Positions 6,132-12,765 are shown, counted from the first letter of the stretch. The stretch: DNA of 40,841 nucleotides from Clostridia bacterium (GCA_017504945.1 JAFVQJ010000015.1:1-40841); one strand, 5' to 3'. Program-made: numbers and translations. The notes: generated by a model from the letters alone, not told the origin.

Positions 6132-6266
6132 CCTTTGAAAATAAAAAAACGCACTCCCACCTCGGAAAGCACGCTTTGCGATTTCCACCCCGTCAGAAGC
6201 ACCTTCGGGTAGGCGAGATATTGTATTTCCTCGGTGCCGAAAAGATCGGCTGCCTCAGATAAGCTT
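6132..6266 (-). ncRNA. Structured 5' leader of the TM1266/ABC operon (candidate riboswitch or attenuator)
   Basis: About 130 transcribed bases lie between the promoter at 6267-6295 and the gene. On the minus strand I see a GCCGA/TCGGC hairpin, a GCACC/GGTGC stem enclosing a GAG/CTC element, an ACCCG/CGGGGT helix overlapping it, and a GGAAA/TTTCC stem with an inner CGC/GCG hairpin. After these comes GTGCG and seven T, just before the ribosome site. A bulged CTCGCCTACC/GGTGGGAG pairing could compete with the GCACC/GGTGC stem. I could not match it to a known riboswitch class. The open reading frame crossing it (6083-6295) has no family resemblance or ribosome site. Confidence 0.35.
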
Positions 6267-6295
6267 ATTATAACAGTAAAATTACATTTCGTCAA
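6267..6295 (-). promoter_or_regulatory. Sigma-A-type promoter of the TM1266/ABC operon
   Basis: Read on the minus strand: TTGACG (6295-6290), 17-base spacer, consensus TATAAT (6272-6267). The -35 box lies inside the last codons of the upstream nucleotidase gene. Transcription would start near 6260. Confidence 0.75.
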
Positions 6296-6857
6296 CAGTT
6301 TTTTCGTATGCCGGAATAAATTTTTCCAAAAAGTAATCGACCTCGGGAAGCGAATAGCCCAAAAGGCGCTTTTTTATGGATCTTTCAGCCTTCAAAAAGT
6401 CCTTATTGCCGGCAAGACGCTCCTCGATGCACTTGATGTAGGCAGAGAGGGTGTCGGCTGCCTTGATAAGCTTTTTAAGATATTCGTCACCATCGAAATA
6501 GAAAACGTCGGCATAGTCGGACTGAAGCTCTGAAGGCAGCATTGCAAGAAGCTTTTCCTTTGCAACGGCGTCAACGCCGTCGAAGGCTGCCTTTATCTCG
6601 GGAGAAAAGTATTTGACGGGAGTGGGCATATCGCCGGTTATGGTTTCGGTCGCGTCGTGAAAAATGGCAAGGGTAGCGGCTCTGTCGGCGTTGAGATCCT
6701 TCTGAAAAACGCGGTTACCCACTATTGCAAGGGCGTGCGAGAGCATTGCCGTTTCAAGCGTGTGCTCGGCAAGATTTTCGTCCCGCGTGTTTCTCATAAG
6801 ACCCCAACGGCGAATATATTTAACTCTTGAAAGAAAAGCGAAAAAACCGTATTCCAT
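6282..6857 (-). CDS. yfbR: 5'-deoxynucleotidase, YfbR-like HD-domain protein
   Basis: 191 residues. HD-domain metal ligands are visible: the helix N-L-A-E-H-T-L-E-T-A (His near residue 32), F-H-D-A-T-E (HD pair near residue 66), and a late D in K-A-A-D-T-L-S-A. This is the arrangement of YfbR, which removes phosphate from deoxyribonucleoside 5'-monophosphates, including dUMP precursors. The opening F-F-A-F-L-S-R-V-K-Y-I-R-R-W also fits the family. The ATG at 6857 is chosen because GGAG lies 9 bases upstream; an earlier TTG overlaps the ribosome site. The end of the gene carries the -35 box for the next operon. Confidence 0.88.
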   Translation of the reverse strand: MEYGFFAFLSRVKYIRRWGLMRNTRDENLAEHTLETAMLSHALAIVGNRVFQKDLNADRAATLAIFHDATETITGDMPTPVKYFSPEIKAAFDGVDAVAKEKLLAMLPSELQSDYADVFYFDGDEYLKKLIKAADTLSAYIKCIEERLAGNKDFLKAERSIKKRLLGYSLPEVDYFLEKFIPAYEKTVDEM

Positions 6858-6936
6858 AATATTTTTCTCCAAAAACTCAAATTATATAATTATTCTAACA
6901 TTTTAAAGCAAAATAGTCAAGGCAAACAAAATGATA

Positions 6937-6965
6937 TTGAAAAATATTGCGTTGTGAGTTATAAT
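6937..6965 (+). promoter_or_regulatory. Sigma-A-type promoter for the thioesterase gene
   Basis: TTGAAA (6937-6942), 17-base spacer, TATAAT (6960-6965), 31 bases before the ATG. The -35 side lies in the divergent region shared with the nucleotidase gene. Confidence 0.75.
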
Positions 6966-6996
6966 AAAATAAATGAAAAAAGGCAGGTAAAGCATA

Positions 6997-7389
6997 ATGT
7001 CAATAGAAGCAGGAATAAAAAACGTTAAAAAGATAACGGTAACCGACGAAATGACAGCCGCAAGGGTTGGAAGCGGACTTTTGCCCGTTTACGCCACTCC
7101 TCAGATGGCGGCACTGATGGAGCAGACAGCCGCCGAGAGCATCGAGACAATGCTTCCCGAGGGCTGCACCACGGTAGGCACCAAGCTTAATCTTTCGCAT
7201 CTTTCGGCAGACCCCGTGGGTATGGAGCTTGTTTGCGAGAGCGTTCTCACCGCCGTTGACGGCAGACGCTTTGAGTTTCATATAACCGTTTCCGATAGCT
7301 TCGGAGTAGTCGGCGAGTGCGACCACGAGCGCTTTTCGGTAAAAAGAGAGAGCTTTATGGCAAAGACGAGCGCCAAGCTTGCAAAATAA
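6997..7389 (+). CDS. Hotdog-fold thioesterase (FlK/fluoroacetyl-CoA thioesterase-like)
   Basis: 130 residues, one hotdog domain. The block V-G-S-G-x-L-P-V-Y-A-T-P-Q-M-A-A-L-M-E (about 25-43) followed by C-T-T-V-G-T-K-L-N-L-S-H (59-70) matches the FlK-like group, where Thr, Glu and His of these blocks form the catalytic site: T34/Q36 region, E43 and H70. These enzymes hydrolyse small acyl-CoAs; the physiological substrate in Clostridia is not known. It is a single-gene unit with its own promoter and a terminator 22 bases after the stop. Confidence 0.85.
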   Translation: MSIEAGIKNVKKITVTDEMTAARVGSGLLPVYATPQMAALMEQTAAESIETMLPEGCTTVGTKLNLSHLSADPVGMELVCESVLTAVDGRRFEFHITVSDSFGVVGECDHERFSVKRESFMAKTSAKLAK

Positions 7390-7410
7390 AATAAGTCCCG
7401 AGCTATGCAG

Positions 7411-7433
7411 AAATGTTCTTAACGAACATTTTT
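7411..7433 (+). terminator. Intrinsic terminator after the thioesterase gene
   Basis: AAATGTTC (7411-7418) pairs with GAACATTT (7424-7431), then two further T. Hairpin array 4 begins seven bases later, so this array too starts at a terminator. Confidence 0.75.
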
Positions 7434-7439
7434 GCAACT

Positions 7440-7636
7440 CTATTCGCCTGACGGCGAGTTATATTGCTTCGCAGTGATATTATGCTACGCATAGTGATAT
7501 TGTCCTTCGGACAGTTTGCGGCGAATAGAATATCACTAAACCCGTAAGGGTTTAATATCACTTTCTTTTAAATCATCTCGCCATAGGCGAGGAATTTTAA
7601 AAGAAAATATCACGCTGACTTTAGTCAGCATATCAC
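7440..7636. repeat. Hairpin array 4
   Basis: Same plan as array 2. The closing stem pairs 7440-7448 (CTATTCGCC) with 7520-7528 (GGCGAATAG); the left arm can instead form a local hairpin, 7444-7457 (TCGCC/GGCGA). Inside are hairpins at 7463-7475, 7481-7493 (TATGC/GCATA) and 7501-7513 (TGTCC/GGACA), separated by GTGATATT. After the closed domain come hairpins separated by AATATCAC: 7537-7554 (TAAACCC/GGGTTTA), a larger two-level hairpin 7562-7605 (TTTCTTTTAAAT outer, CTCGCC/GGCGAG inner) and 7614-7629 (GCTGAC/GTCAGC). It lies between converging genes. Function unknown. Confidence 0.9.
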
Positions 7637-7644
7637 TTTACAGA

Positions 7645-7695
7645 CAAAAGAAAGAGAAGACTCGTAGCAACATACGAATCTTCTCTTTTTCTGTC
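7645..7695. terminator. Long hairpin, possible bidirectional terminator
   Basis: AGAGAAGA (7653-7660) pairs with TCTTCTCT (7679-7686), and TCGTA with TACGA inside; A-rich left flank and TTTTT right flank suit termination on both strands. The pairing extends outward with mismatches. It follows array 4 and would stop minus-strand transcription leaving the ParB-like gene. Bases 7696-7806 hold nothing I can identify. Confidence 0.6.
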
Positions 7696-7806
7696 TCTGT
7701 GGGTTTGGGCTTCTGCCCAACTGTATTTGTACTTACAAATGCGATGCTGGTTCTATCTCGATATGTTTTTTCTGTGTTAGAATAAAAACTCGCTAACAAT
7801 ATAACC

Positions 7807-8547
7807 CTATTTGCTCGGGACGTTTTCTTTTTTCAGCTCTATCGTGCAGGTAAGCCCCTTTTCCATCTCCTTGTAATCGGAGAAGGCGGCAATGCCCGCC
7901 TCGTTTATTTTCTTCACCGTTTTTTCTATGGTGTTTTTGAAAATGCGGTAATCGTCAAAAGCCATTTTGATATGCATATCTCTTTTTGCTGCCTGACATT
8001 CCTCACTCAAAAGAAAGCTTTTGCGAAGATACAAAAGCGCCTGCTCCTCGGTTGCTCCGTTTTCCTTTAACATAAGACGTGCCGCGGCGGGTATCTTCAA
8101 AAGCAAAAGAGCGCGGGATATCTCCCTTTCGGGAAGAACTAAAAGCGACGCGGCTTCGCCCTTTGATAGAGAAAACTCGTTGATAAAATCGGAAATAAGC
8201 TCACATCTGTCGAAAAAGTGAGACGACACGGAGAGCCTTCGACAGCACTCGGCGGCGTAAAGCTCCGTCGGGTTTCCCTTTATAACGGCGCAGGGAATCG
8301 ATTTTAACCCTGCCTGCTCGGCGGCGTAAAGCTCTCTTTCTCCGCAGAGCAGACGGTAGCCCTTGCCGCATTTGAAAACGGTAACGGGACGAATAAGCCC
8401 GTAGCGCTTTACCGATGCCGAAAAATGCTCGGCGCCGTCGCCGTCAAAAAGGGCGTCGTCGGTAATTATTTTGCTTATCGGTAAATATAATAGCTTTAGC
8501 TTCAATAAAAGCACCCCACACACTGTTTTGCAAAAATATTTTACCAT
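7807..8547 (-). CDS. Orphan ParB/Spo0J-like protein
   Basis: 246 residues from the ATG at 8547. The N-terminal ParB/Sulfiredoxin-like domain shows L-P-I-S-K-I, then R-Y-G-L-I-R-P-V-T-V and the CTP-binding type box L-L-C-G-E-R-E-L-Y-A-A (G-E-R in place of G-E-R-R). A central helix-turn-helix region follows (L-S-K-G-E-A-A-S-L-L-V-L-P-E-R-E-I-S-R-A). The C-terminal 60 residues are charged helix. No ParA gene, rsmG or parS-like 16-mer was seen nearby, so it is probably a Noc-like or specialised paralogue rather than the main Spo0J. The start is uncertain: a TTG at 8505 with GGGGTG six bases upstream would give M-K-L-K-L-L-Y-L-P-I. Confidence 0.78.
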   Translation of the reverse strand: MVKYFCKTVCGVLLLKLKLLYLPISKIITDDALFDGDGAEHFSASVKRYGLIRPVTVFKCGKGYRLLCGERELYAAEQAGLKSIPCAVIKGNPTELYAAECCRRLSVSSHFFDRCELISDFINEFSLSKGEAASLLVLPEREISRALLLLKIPAAARLMLKENGATEEQALLYLRKSFLLSEECQAAKRDMHIKMAFDDYRIFKNTIEKTVKKINEAGIAAFSDYKEMEKGLTCTIELKKENVPSK

Positions 8548-8722
8548 TGCTTTTATTTTCTTTCCAGCAAAACCGTTTTACACTATTTGCGAAAAGTCGC
8601 CATAAAACGTTTGAATGAGATAAGTAAGGTCAAAAGCCGCCCGAATTTACTGTAAAAACGGGAGAAACGGGGGCGAAAAACGCGATATTTTCTATGTCTA
8701 AATATGACCTTATAAAAAACTG

Positions 8723-8751
8723 TTGTAATTTTCATACCAAAGTAGTATAAT
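8723..8751 (+). promoter_or_regulatory. Sigma-A-type promoter for the SpoVB-like/mazG unit
   Basis: TTGTAA (8723-8728), 17-base spacer, TATAAT (8746-8751), 38 bases before the TTG start. The rest of 8548-8722 shows no clear feature beyond AT-rich sequence. Confidence 0.7.
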
Positions 8752-8789
8752 ATATAGGTATTTTTATTAAACCGAAGGGAGATGGGCAG

Positions 8790-10397
8790 TTGGATAGCAG
8801 GTCAACGGGAAGTGAACAGACGATATTGAAGGGTACCCTGATAATCGCTGTTTCAAGCGCGATAGTTAAAATACTCAGCGCCGTATATAAAATACCTCTT
8901 TACCGTATCGTAGGCGATTCGGTAATGGGCTATTATCAAACGGGCTTTCAGATCTATTCGGTGTTGCTCACCTTTGCAACGGCGGGCTTGCCTGTTGCAA
9001 TGTCGAGAATGGTTGCAACGGCAAACGCCTTGGAGCGCAGAAACGAGCCGAAGCGCATCTTTGCGGTGGCGCTTTTCACCTACGGCTTATTCAGCCTTTT
9101 GATAAGCGCGGTAATGTTCTTCTTCTCTAAAGAGATAGCGGTGCTTATGCAAAACCCCGGCGCCGACTACGCCGTTAAGGCAATAGCTCCCGCGGTGGCG
9201 CTCGTTACGGTCGGCGCGGTAATAAAGGGCTATTATCAGGGCAATCAGAATATGGTTCCCTCATCCATTGCAAATCTTATTGAGGCAGTAGTAAAGCTGA
9301 TAGCCGGCTTTGCTCTTGCCTATATTTTCCTATTTTTCTTCCCCGAATCTCCCGAAAAGGTTGCGGGCGGCACGATAATGTGCGGTGCGATATCTGGCTT
9401 CGCGGCGCTTTCCTATCTGCTTATTCTTTCTGTGGGAAAGATAAGAAAACGTAAAAAGAGCGGCGTTTTTGCCGATCAGCGCTGCGTTCCCTCAATGTCT
9501 TATAAATATCTCACGAAATCCTTCTTTGCAATAAGCATTCCCATAATGATAGGCTCGCTCTCCACCACCTTGGCAGGCTCTGTTGATAATTATCTCATAC
9601 TCGGCAGATTTCAGGATCTGGGTATGACCTCCTCTGCGGCAAACGATCTGTGGGGCGCATACAGCTCGATGCCCTATACCCTATACACTCTCCCCACCTT
9701 CGTAATACTTGCCATCGCAACGAGCATAATACCTGCGGTGTCCTCGCACTTCGCGCTGGGTGAAAAAGAACTTATAAAGAAGGATATCGACCTTGCCTCT
9801 CGCATCTGCGGCGTTGTGGTATTTCCGATAGCGCTCGGAATTGCGGTGCTTCCCGAGCAGATACTGAGATTTTTGTTCGGCGAAAGCCAATATCTTGCCG
9901 ATTGCGCAAGCTCAATGGTATTTCTTTGCATCGCGATGATATTCCTTGCATTTTCAAACTGCTTTACGGGAGTGCTTCAGGCTATAAACAAACAGCATAT
10001 TCCGGTAATAAACATAGTAATATCGCTCGTTGTAAAAACGGCGCTTGCATATATCCTTCTCGGAATTCCCGAGCTTTCACTTAACGGCGCGGGCATATCC
10101 ACCGCAGTTTCTATGATGCTGCTTGCAATACTCAATTCCATATCGCTTAAAAAATACACGGGAATGTTCCCCGCCGTAATGCCCGCTATCGTAAAGCCGC
10201 TTATTTCGGCGGCGGTAAGCTCGGCGGCGGCGTGGCTTTCATATAAGGCATTTGAGGGCTTTTTCGGTGAAAATTCGGGCATCGCACTTATAGCTTCTGT
10301 GGCGGTTGCTATCGTTTGTTATATGTTTATGGCCATAATTACTCGCACAATCACCAAAAATGACCTTAAATTATTGTCTAAATCTAACAAAAAATGA
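8790..10397 (+). CDS. SpoVB/MurJ-like polysaccharide (lipid-linked precursor) flippase
   Basis: 535 residues with about 14 membrane segments, the size of the MVF/polysaccharide-transporter group of the MOP superfamily. The start K-G-T-L-I-I-A-V-S-S-A-I-V-K-I-L-S-A-V-Y with Y-R-I-V-G-D and G-Y-Y-Q-T-G-F-Q-I-Y is typical of SpoVB/YtgP/YabM proteins. Known members move lipid-linked cell-wall precursors, and SpoVB is needed for spore cortex. The TTG start at 8790 has GGGAG about 8 bases upstream. The stop overlaps the mazG start (ATGA). This pairing of a SpoVB-like gene with mazG, then hup and rqcP, is a conserved order in Bacillus and Clostridia. Whether it serves sporulation or vegetative wall synthesis is not decidable. 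Confidence 0.88.
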   Translation: MDSRSTGSEQTILKGTLIIAVSSAIVKILSAVYKIPLYRIVGDSVMGYYQTGFQIYSVLLTFATAGLPVAMSRMVATANALERRNEPKRIFAVALFTYGLFSLLISAVMFFFSKEIAVLMQNPGADYAVKAIAPAVALVTVGAVIKGYYQGNQNMVPSSIANLIEAVVKLIAGFALAYIFLFFFPESPEKVAGGTIMCGAISGFAALSYLLILSVGKIRKRKKSGVFADQRCVPSMSYKYLTKSFFAISIPIMIGSLSTTLAGSVDNYLILGRFQDLGMTSSAANDLWGAYSSMPYTLYTLPTFVILAIATSIIPAVSSHFALGEKELIKKDIDLASRICGVVVFPIALGIAVLPEQILRFLFGESQYLADCASSMVFLCIAMIFLAFSNCFTGVLQAINKQHIPVINIVISLVVKTALAYILLGIPELSLNGAGISTAVSMMLLAILNSISLKKYTGMFPAVMPAIVKPLISAAVSSAAAWLSYKAFEGFFGENSGIALIASVAVAIVCYMFMAIITRTITKNDLKLLSKSNKK

Positions 10398-11263
10398 AAA
10401 AATGCTTGAAAAAAGTTTTAGAAAGTAGTAAAATGAATAGTAAGAGAAATAATAATGCAAAAAAGGTTGAAGATCTTAAAAAAAAGACCGATTATACATT
10501 TAACGACCTTGTCGATATAATGGAGATACTTCGGTCCGAAAACGGTTGCCCGTGGGATAGGGAACAGCACCACAAAACGATAAGAAACAATCTTATCGAA
10601 GAGTGCTACGAGGCTGTCGAGGCTATTGACACCGAAAATTCCGAGCTTTTGCGCGAGGAGCTTGGCGACGTGCTTTTGCAGGTCGTCTTTCACGCAAAAA
10701 TTTCGGAGGACGACGGCGGCTTCAATATCGACGGCGTTGCCGACCGAATTTGCAAAAAGCTTATTTTGCGCCATCCTCACGTCTTTGGCGACGTTGCCGT
10801 TTCCGATTCAGGCGAGGTCCTTAAGAATTGGGACGCAATTAAGAAAAAGGAAAAATCGCTTGAAAGCGGCAGCTCGGTAATGAAAAGCGTTTCTCCCGCT
10901 CTTCCCGCGCTTATGAGGGCGTCGAAGGTGCAGAAGAAGGCTGCAAACGAGCATTTCGATTTTAACAATACCGCCGAAACGATTGAAAAGCTCACAGAGG
11001 AGCTTTCTGAACTCAAGGAGGCAATAGAAAGCGGAAATAAAGATAATATTGAAGAGGAATTCGGCGATCTCCTCTTTTCCGCGGTAAATCTTTCGAGATT
11101 TATAAAGGTAAACGCCGAGGAGGCACTCACTCATTCAACGAATAAATTCGTAACGCGCTTTGAAAGGTGCGAGCATCTTGCTTTAAATGACGGAAAAATT
11201 TTCTCACAGCTTTCGTTTGACGAACAGAACGAATATTGGGATAAGGCAAAAAAACAGTTATAA
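10394..11263 (+). CDS. mazG: Nucleoside triphosphate pyrophosphohydrolase MazG
   Basis: 289 residues with two MazG domains. The first has G-C-P-W-D-R-E-Q (about 55-62), E-E-C-Y-E-A and E-E-L-G-D-V-L-L-Q-V-V-F-H-A; the second has E-E-L-S-E-L-K-E-A and E-E-F-G-D-L-L-F-S. The EExxE and ExxD acidic residues bind magnesium. It hydrolyses NTPs to NMP and pyrophosphate. The first 33 residues (very Lys-rich) are an extension that usual MazG proteins lack. The ATG at 10394 overlaps the flippase stop. An alternative ATG at 10433 lies on a promoter-like TTGAAA-N17-TAAAAT (about 10404-10432). Confidence 0.9.
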   Translation: MKKCLKKVLESSKMNSKRNNNAKKVEDLKKKTDYTFNDLVDIMEILRSENGCPWDREQHHKTIRNNLIEECYEAVEAIDTENSELLREELGDVLLQVVFHAKISEDDGGFNIDGVADRICKKLILRHPHVFGDVAVSDSGEVLKNWDAIKKKEKSLESGSSVMKSVSPALPALMRASKVQKKAANEHFDFNNTAETIEKLTEELSELKEAIESGNKDNIEEEFGDLLFSAVNLSRFIKVNAEEALTHSTNKFVTRFERCEHLALNDGKIFSQLSFDEQNEYWDKAKKQL

Positions 11264-11326
11264 GGCTCGGCAACTGTTTCCCGGGCAGTATATAAATTAT
11301 AATATTTTAAAACGGAGGAAAATAAA

Positions 11327-11599
11327 ATGAACAAGACTGAACTCGTTGCCATCATGGCAGAAGATGCCAAAATTTCCAAAAAAGCAGCTGAAGCAGCACT
11401 CAACGCATTTACCGGCGCAGTAGAAGGCGCACTCAAGAAGGGCGACAAGGTCACCCTCGTCGGCTTCGGTACCTTTGACGTAAAGAAGAGAGCAGCAAGA
11501 AAAGGCCGCAATCCCAGAACCAAAGAGGTTATCGACATTAAGGCAGCAAAGCTTCCCGTATTCAAAGCAGGCGCAGGCCTTAAGAAAGCAGTTGACTAA
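11327..11599 (+). CDS. hup: HU-family nucleoid DNA-binding protein
   Basis: 90 residues, the standard HU length. N-terminal helices [11 protein letters not shown] with A-A-E-A-A-L-N-A-F, then [10 protein letters not shown] and the DNA-gripping arm [10 protein letters not shown] with the intercalating proline at N-P-R. It bends DNA and compacts the nucleoid. Start supported by CGGAGGAAAATAAAATG. A TATAAT at 11298-11303 suggests its own promoter, though the -35 box is poor. A GC-rich hairpin (TGACGCC/GGCGTCA, about 11610-11634) followed by TTTT-containing sequence after the stop may reduce read-through to the next gene. Confidence 0.95.
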   Translation: MNKTELVAIMAEDAKISKKAAEAALNAFTGAVEGALKKGDKVTLVGFGTFDVKKRAARKGRNPRTKEVIDIKAAKLPVFKAGAGLKKAVD

Positions 11600-11662
11600 T
11601 TAAAGATGATGACGCCTTCTGTAAAGAGGGCGTCAGAATTTTATAAGGCAGGGCACAAGACT

Positions 11663-11905
11663 ATGAGAATCGACAAATATTTAAAGGTATCGCGTCTTAT
11701 AAAAAGGCGTACCGTTGCCGCCGAGGCTTGCGGAAGCGATCACGTTACGGTAAACGGCAAGGCGGTAAAGCCCTCCTACGACGTAAAGGTGGGCGACGTA
11801 ATATCGATTCGCTTCGGTGCAAACACCACGAGCTATAAGGTGCTTGCGGTGAGAGAGCACTCGCTTAAGGCCGATGCGAGCGATATGTACGAGCAGATAC
11901 AGTAA
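11663..11905 (+). CDS. rqcP: RqcP-like S4-domain RNA-binding protein
   Basis: 80 residues from the ATG at 11663, where the family normally begins: M-R-I-D-K-Y-L-K-V-S-R-L-I-K-R-R-T-V-A. This is the S4 alpha-L motif (residues 1-45), followed by V-T-V-N-G-K-A-V-K-P-S-Y-D-V-K-V-G-D. RqcP (YabO) works with RqcH in ribosome quality control, holding the nascent chain-tRNA on obstructed 50S subunits for alanine tailing. The longer frame begins inside the hairpin after hup and is not used. The gene follows mazG and hup, its usual neighbours in Bacillota. Confidence 0.9.
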   Translation: MRIDKYLKVSRLIKRRTVAAEACGSDHVTVNGKAVKPSYDVKVGDVISIRFGANTTSYKVLAVREHSLKADASDMYEQIQ

Positions 11906-11911
11906 AAATAT

Positions 11912-11940
11912 AAAACCGCTTTATACGCGGTTTTTATTTT
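11912..11940 (+). terminator. Intrinsic terminator after rqcP
   Basis: AAAACCGC (11912-11919) pairs with GCGGTTTT (11927-11934), followed by more T. It ends the mazG-hup-rqcP region just before a new promoter. Confidence 0.85.
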
Positions 11941-11952
11941 TTAAAAAAGCTA

Positions 11953-11980
11953 TTGATTTTTTATCCCGTTATGATATAAT
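11953..11980 (+). promoter_or_regulatory. Sigma-A-type promoter for the riboswitch-FolT-like unit
   Basis: TTGATT (11953-11958), 16-base spacer, TATAAT (11975-11980). Transcription would start near 11987, just before a small ACCGC/GCGGT hairpin that precedes the riboswitch. Confidence 0.7.
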
Positions 11981-12010
11981 AAATAAAACCGCCCAAAGCG
12001 GTAATAAAAA

Positions 12011-12150
12011 GTTGAGAACTCGGTGCGTGAAGTGTCGTTTCGGCAGGAGCAGTCGTGCGAACGAAAGGGGTTTAGCCTCTGCGGTACCGTTTTCCCGTTC
12101 CGCCGAAAGATAATGCGAGGCGGCAGGACCGAAGGTCAAGCCGTATTTTA
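12011..12150 (+). ncRNA. Tetrahydrofolate (THF) riboswitch with terminator switch
   Basis: Aptamer-like core 12015-12100. The segment GGTGCGTGAAGTG (12022-12034), ACGAA (12061-12065), a small hairpin AGGGG/CCTCT (12066-12080) and GCGGTAC (12081-12087) follow in the order of known THF aptamers, as remembered from published ones. Long-range stems CGGT/ACCG (12021-12024 with 12086-12089) and GAAC/GTTC (12015-12018 with 12097-12100) close it. Downstream, CCGCC (12100-12104) can pair with GGCGG (12119-12123); the latter overlaps the 5' arm of a terminator stem CGGC..GACC/GGTC..GCCG (12121-12143) followed by TATTTT. So two exclusive folds are visible, as expected for ligand-induced termination. The canonical 3' GCATC joining motif was not found, which lowers confidence. 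The folate-type transporter gene that follows supports the call. Confidence 0.65.
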
Positions 12151-12187
12151 AATTTCTTTTTGCGGATTGCAGAAAGGAATTGAAATT

Positions 12188-12736
12188 ATGGCAAAGAGAA
12201 AGAAAAGACTCGTTTTGGCGGATATTACCGTCGTGGCAATGTTTATAGCGCTCGGCACGGCGCTGTCGTTTTTTGTGGTGCAGATACCGATAGGCGGTGT
12301 GCTTATAAAGCAGTTTTCCGTGTGGCTTATAACGCTCTACGCCGTAACGCTTCTTTACGGAGCGCCCGTGGGTATGGCGGCAGGCTTTTTATGCGATCTG
12401 CTTTCAACTGTCTTTAACCCATCCGGCGGCGCTTATAATCCCGCCTTTGCCGCGGCACATATAATAGCTCCTATTATCATTTGGCTCATTTCGGGCGTGC
12501 TTCTTAAAAAAACGCGCGGATTTATAAAATATCCCGTAACGGTTTTGGTAACGCAGGCTTTCGTTTATCTTCCGATAAACACCTTACTCATTTGGTTCTT
12601 CTTCTCGACGAAGGGCTTTTTCGAGCTGCTTGTAACGAGAAGCATCTCACTTATAGTGGAAATTCCGGTATTTTCGCTTTTGCTCATCGCAATAATGCCT
12701 ATATTGCAAAAGCTTAAGAATAAGTTGCATTCTTAA
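12188..12736 (+). CDS. folT: ECF transporter S component, probably folate-specific (FolT-like)
   Basis: 182 residues with five or six membrane segments after a basic start (M-A-K-R-K-K-R). The family pattern is L-Y-G-A-P-V-G-M-A-A-G-F-L-C-D-L-L (about 58-74), then N-P-S-G-G-A-Y-N-P-A-F in the loop, as in folate S components. S components bind the vitamin and dock to a shared EcfA-EcfA'-EcfT module, which is not in this window. The ATG at 12188 has AGAAAGGA nine bases upstream. Placement right after a THF-type riboswitch is the main argument for folate; other vitamin substrates remain possible. Confidence 0.75.
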   Translation: MAKRKKRLVLADITVVAMFIALGTALSFFVVQIPIGGVLIKQFSVWLITLYAVTLLYGAPVGMAAGFLCDLLSTVFNPSGGAYNPAFAAAHIIAPIIIWLISGVLLKKTRGFIKYPVTVLVTQAFVYLPINTLLIWFFFSTKGFFELLVTRSISLIVEIPVFSLLLIAIMPILQKLKNKLHS

Positions 12737-12765
12737 AGGTATAATATTTGTAAAGGAGAATTTTT

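Noticed and set aside
6132..6266. Molybdenum-cofactor riboswitch
   Set aside because: A CGCCTACCCG segment recalled the Moco motif, but the order of conserved segments and the downstream genes do not match.
6083..6295. A 70-residue protein on the minus strand
   Set aside because: No recognisable domain or ribosome site; it overlaps the nucleotidase gene end, the promoter and the start of the TM1266 gene, and the region has base pairing that better fits a leader RNA.
8548..8722. A possible small RNA between the ParB-like and SpoVB-like genes
   Set aside because: No clear hairpin series, promoter pair or terminator bounding a small transcript; only AT-rich sequence and the promoter already listed.
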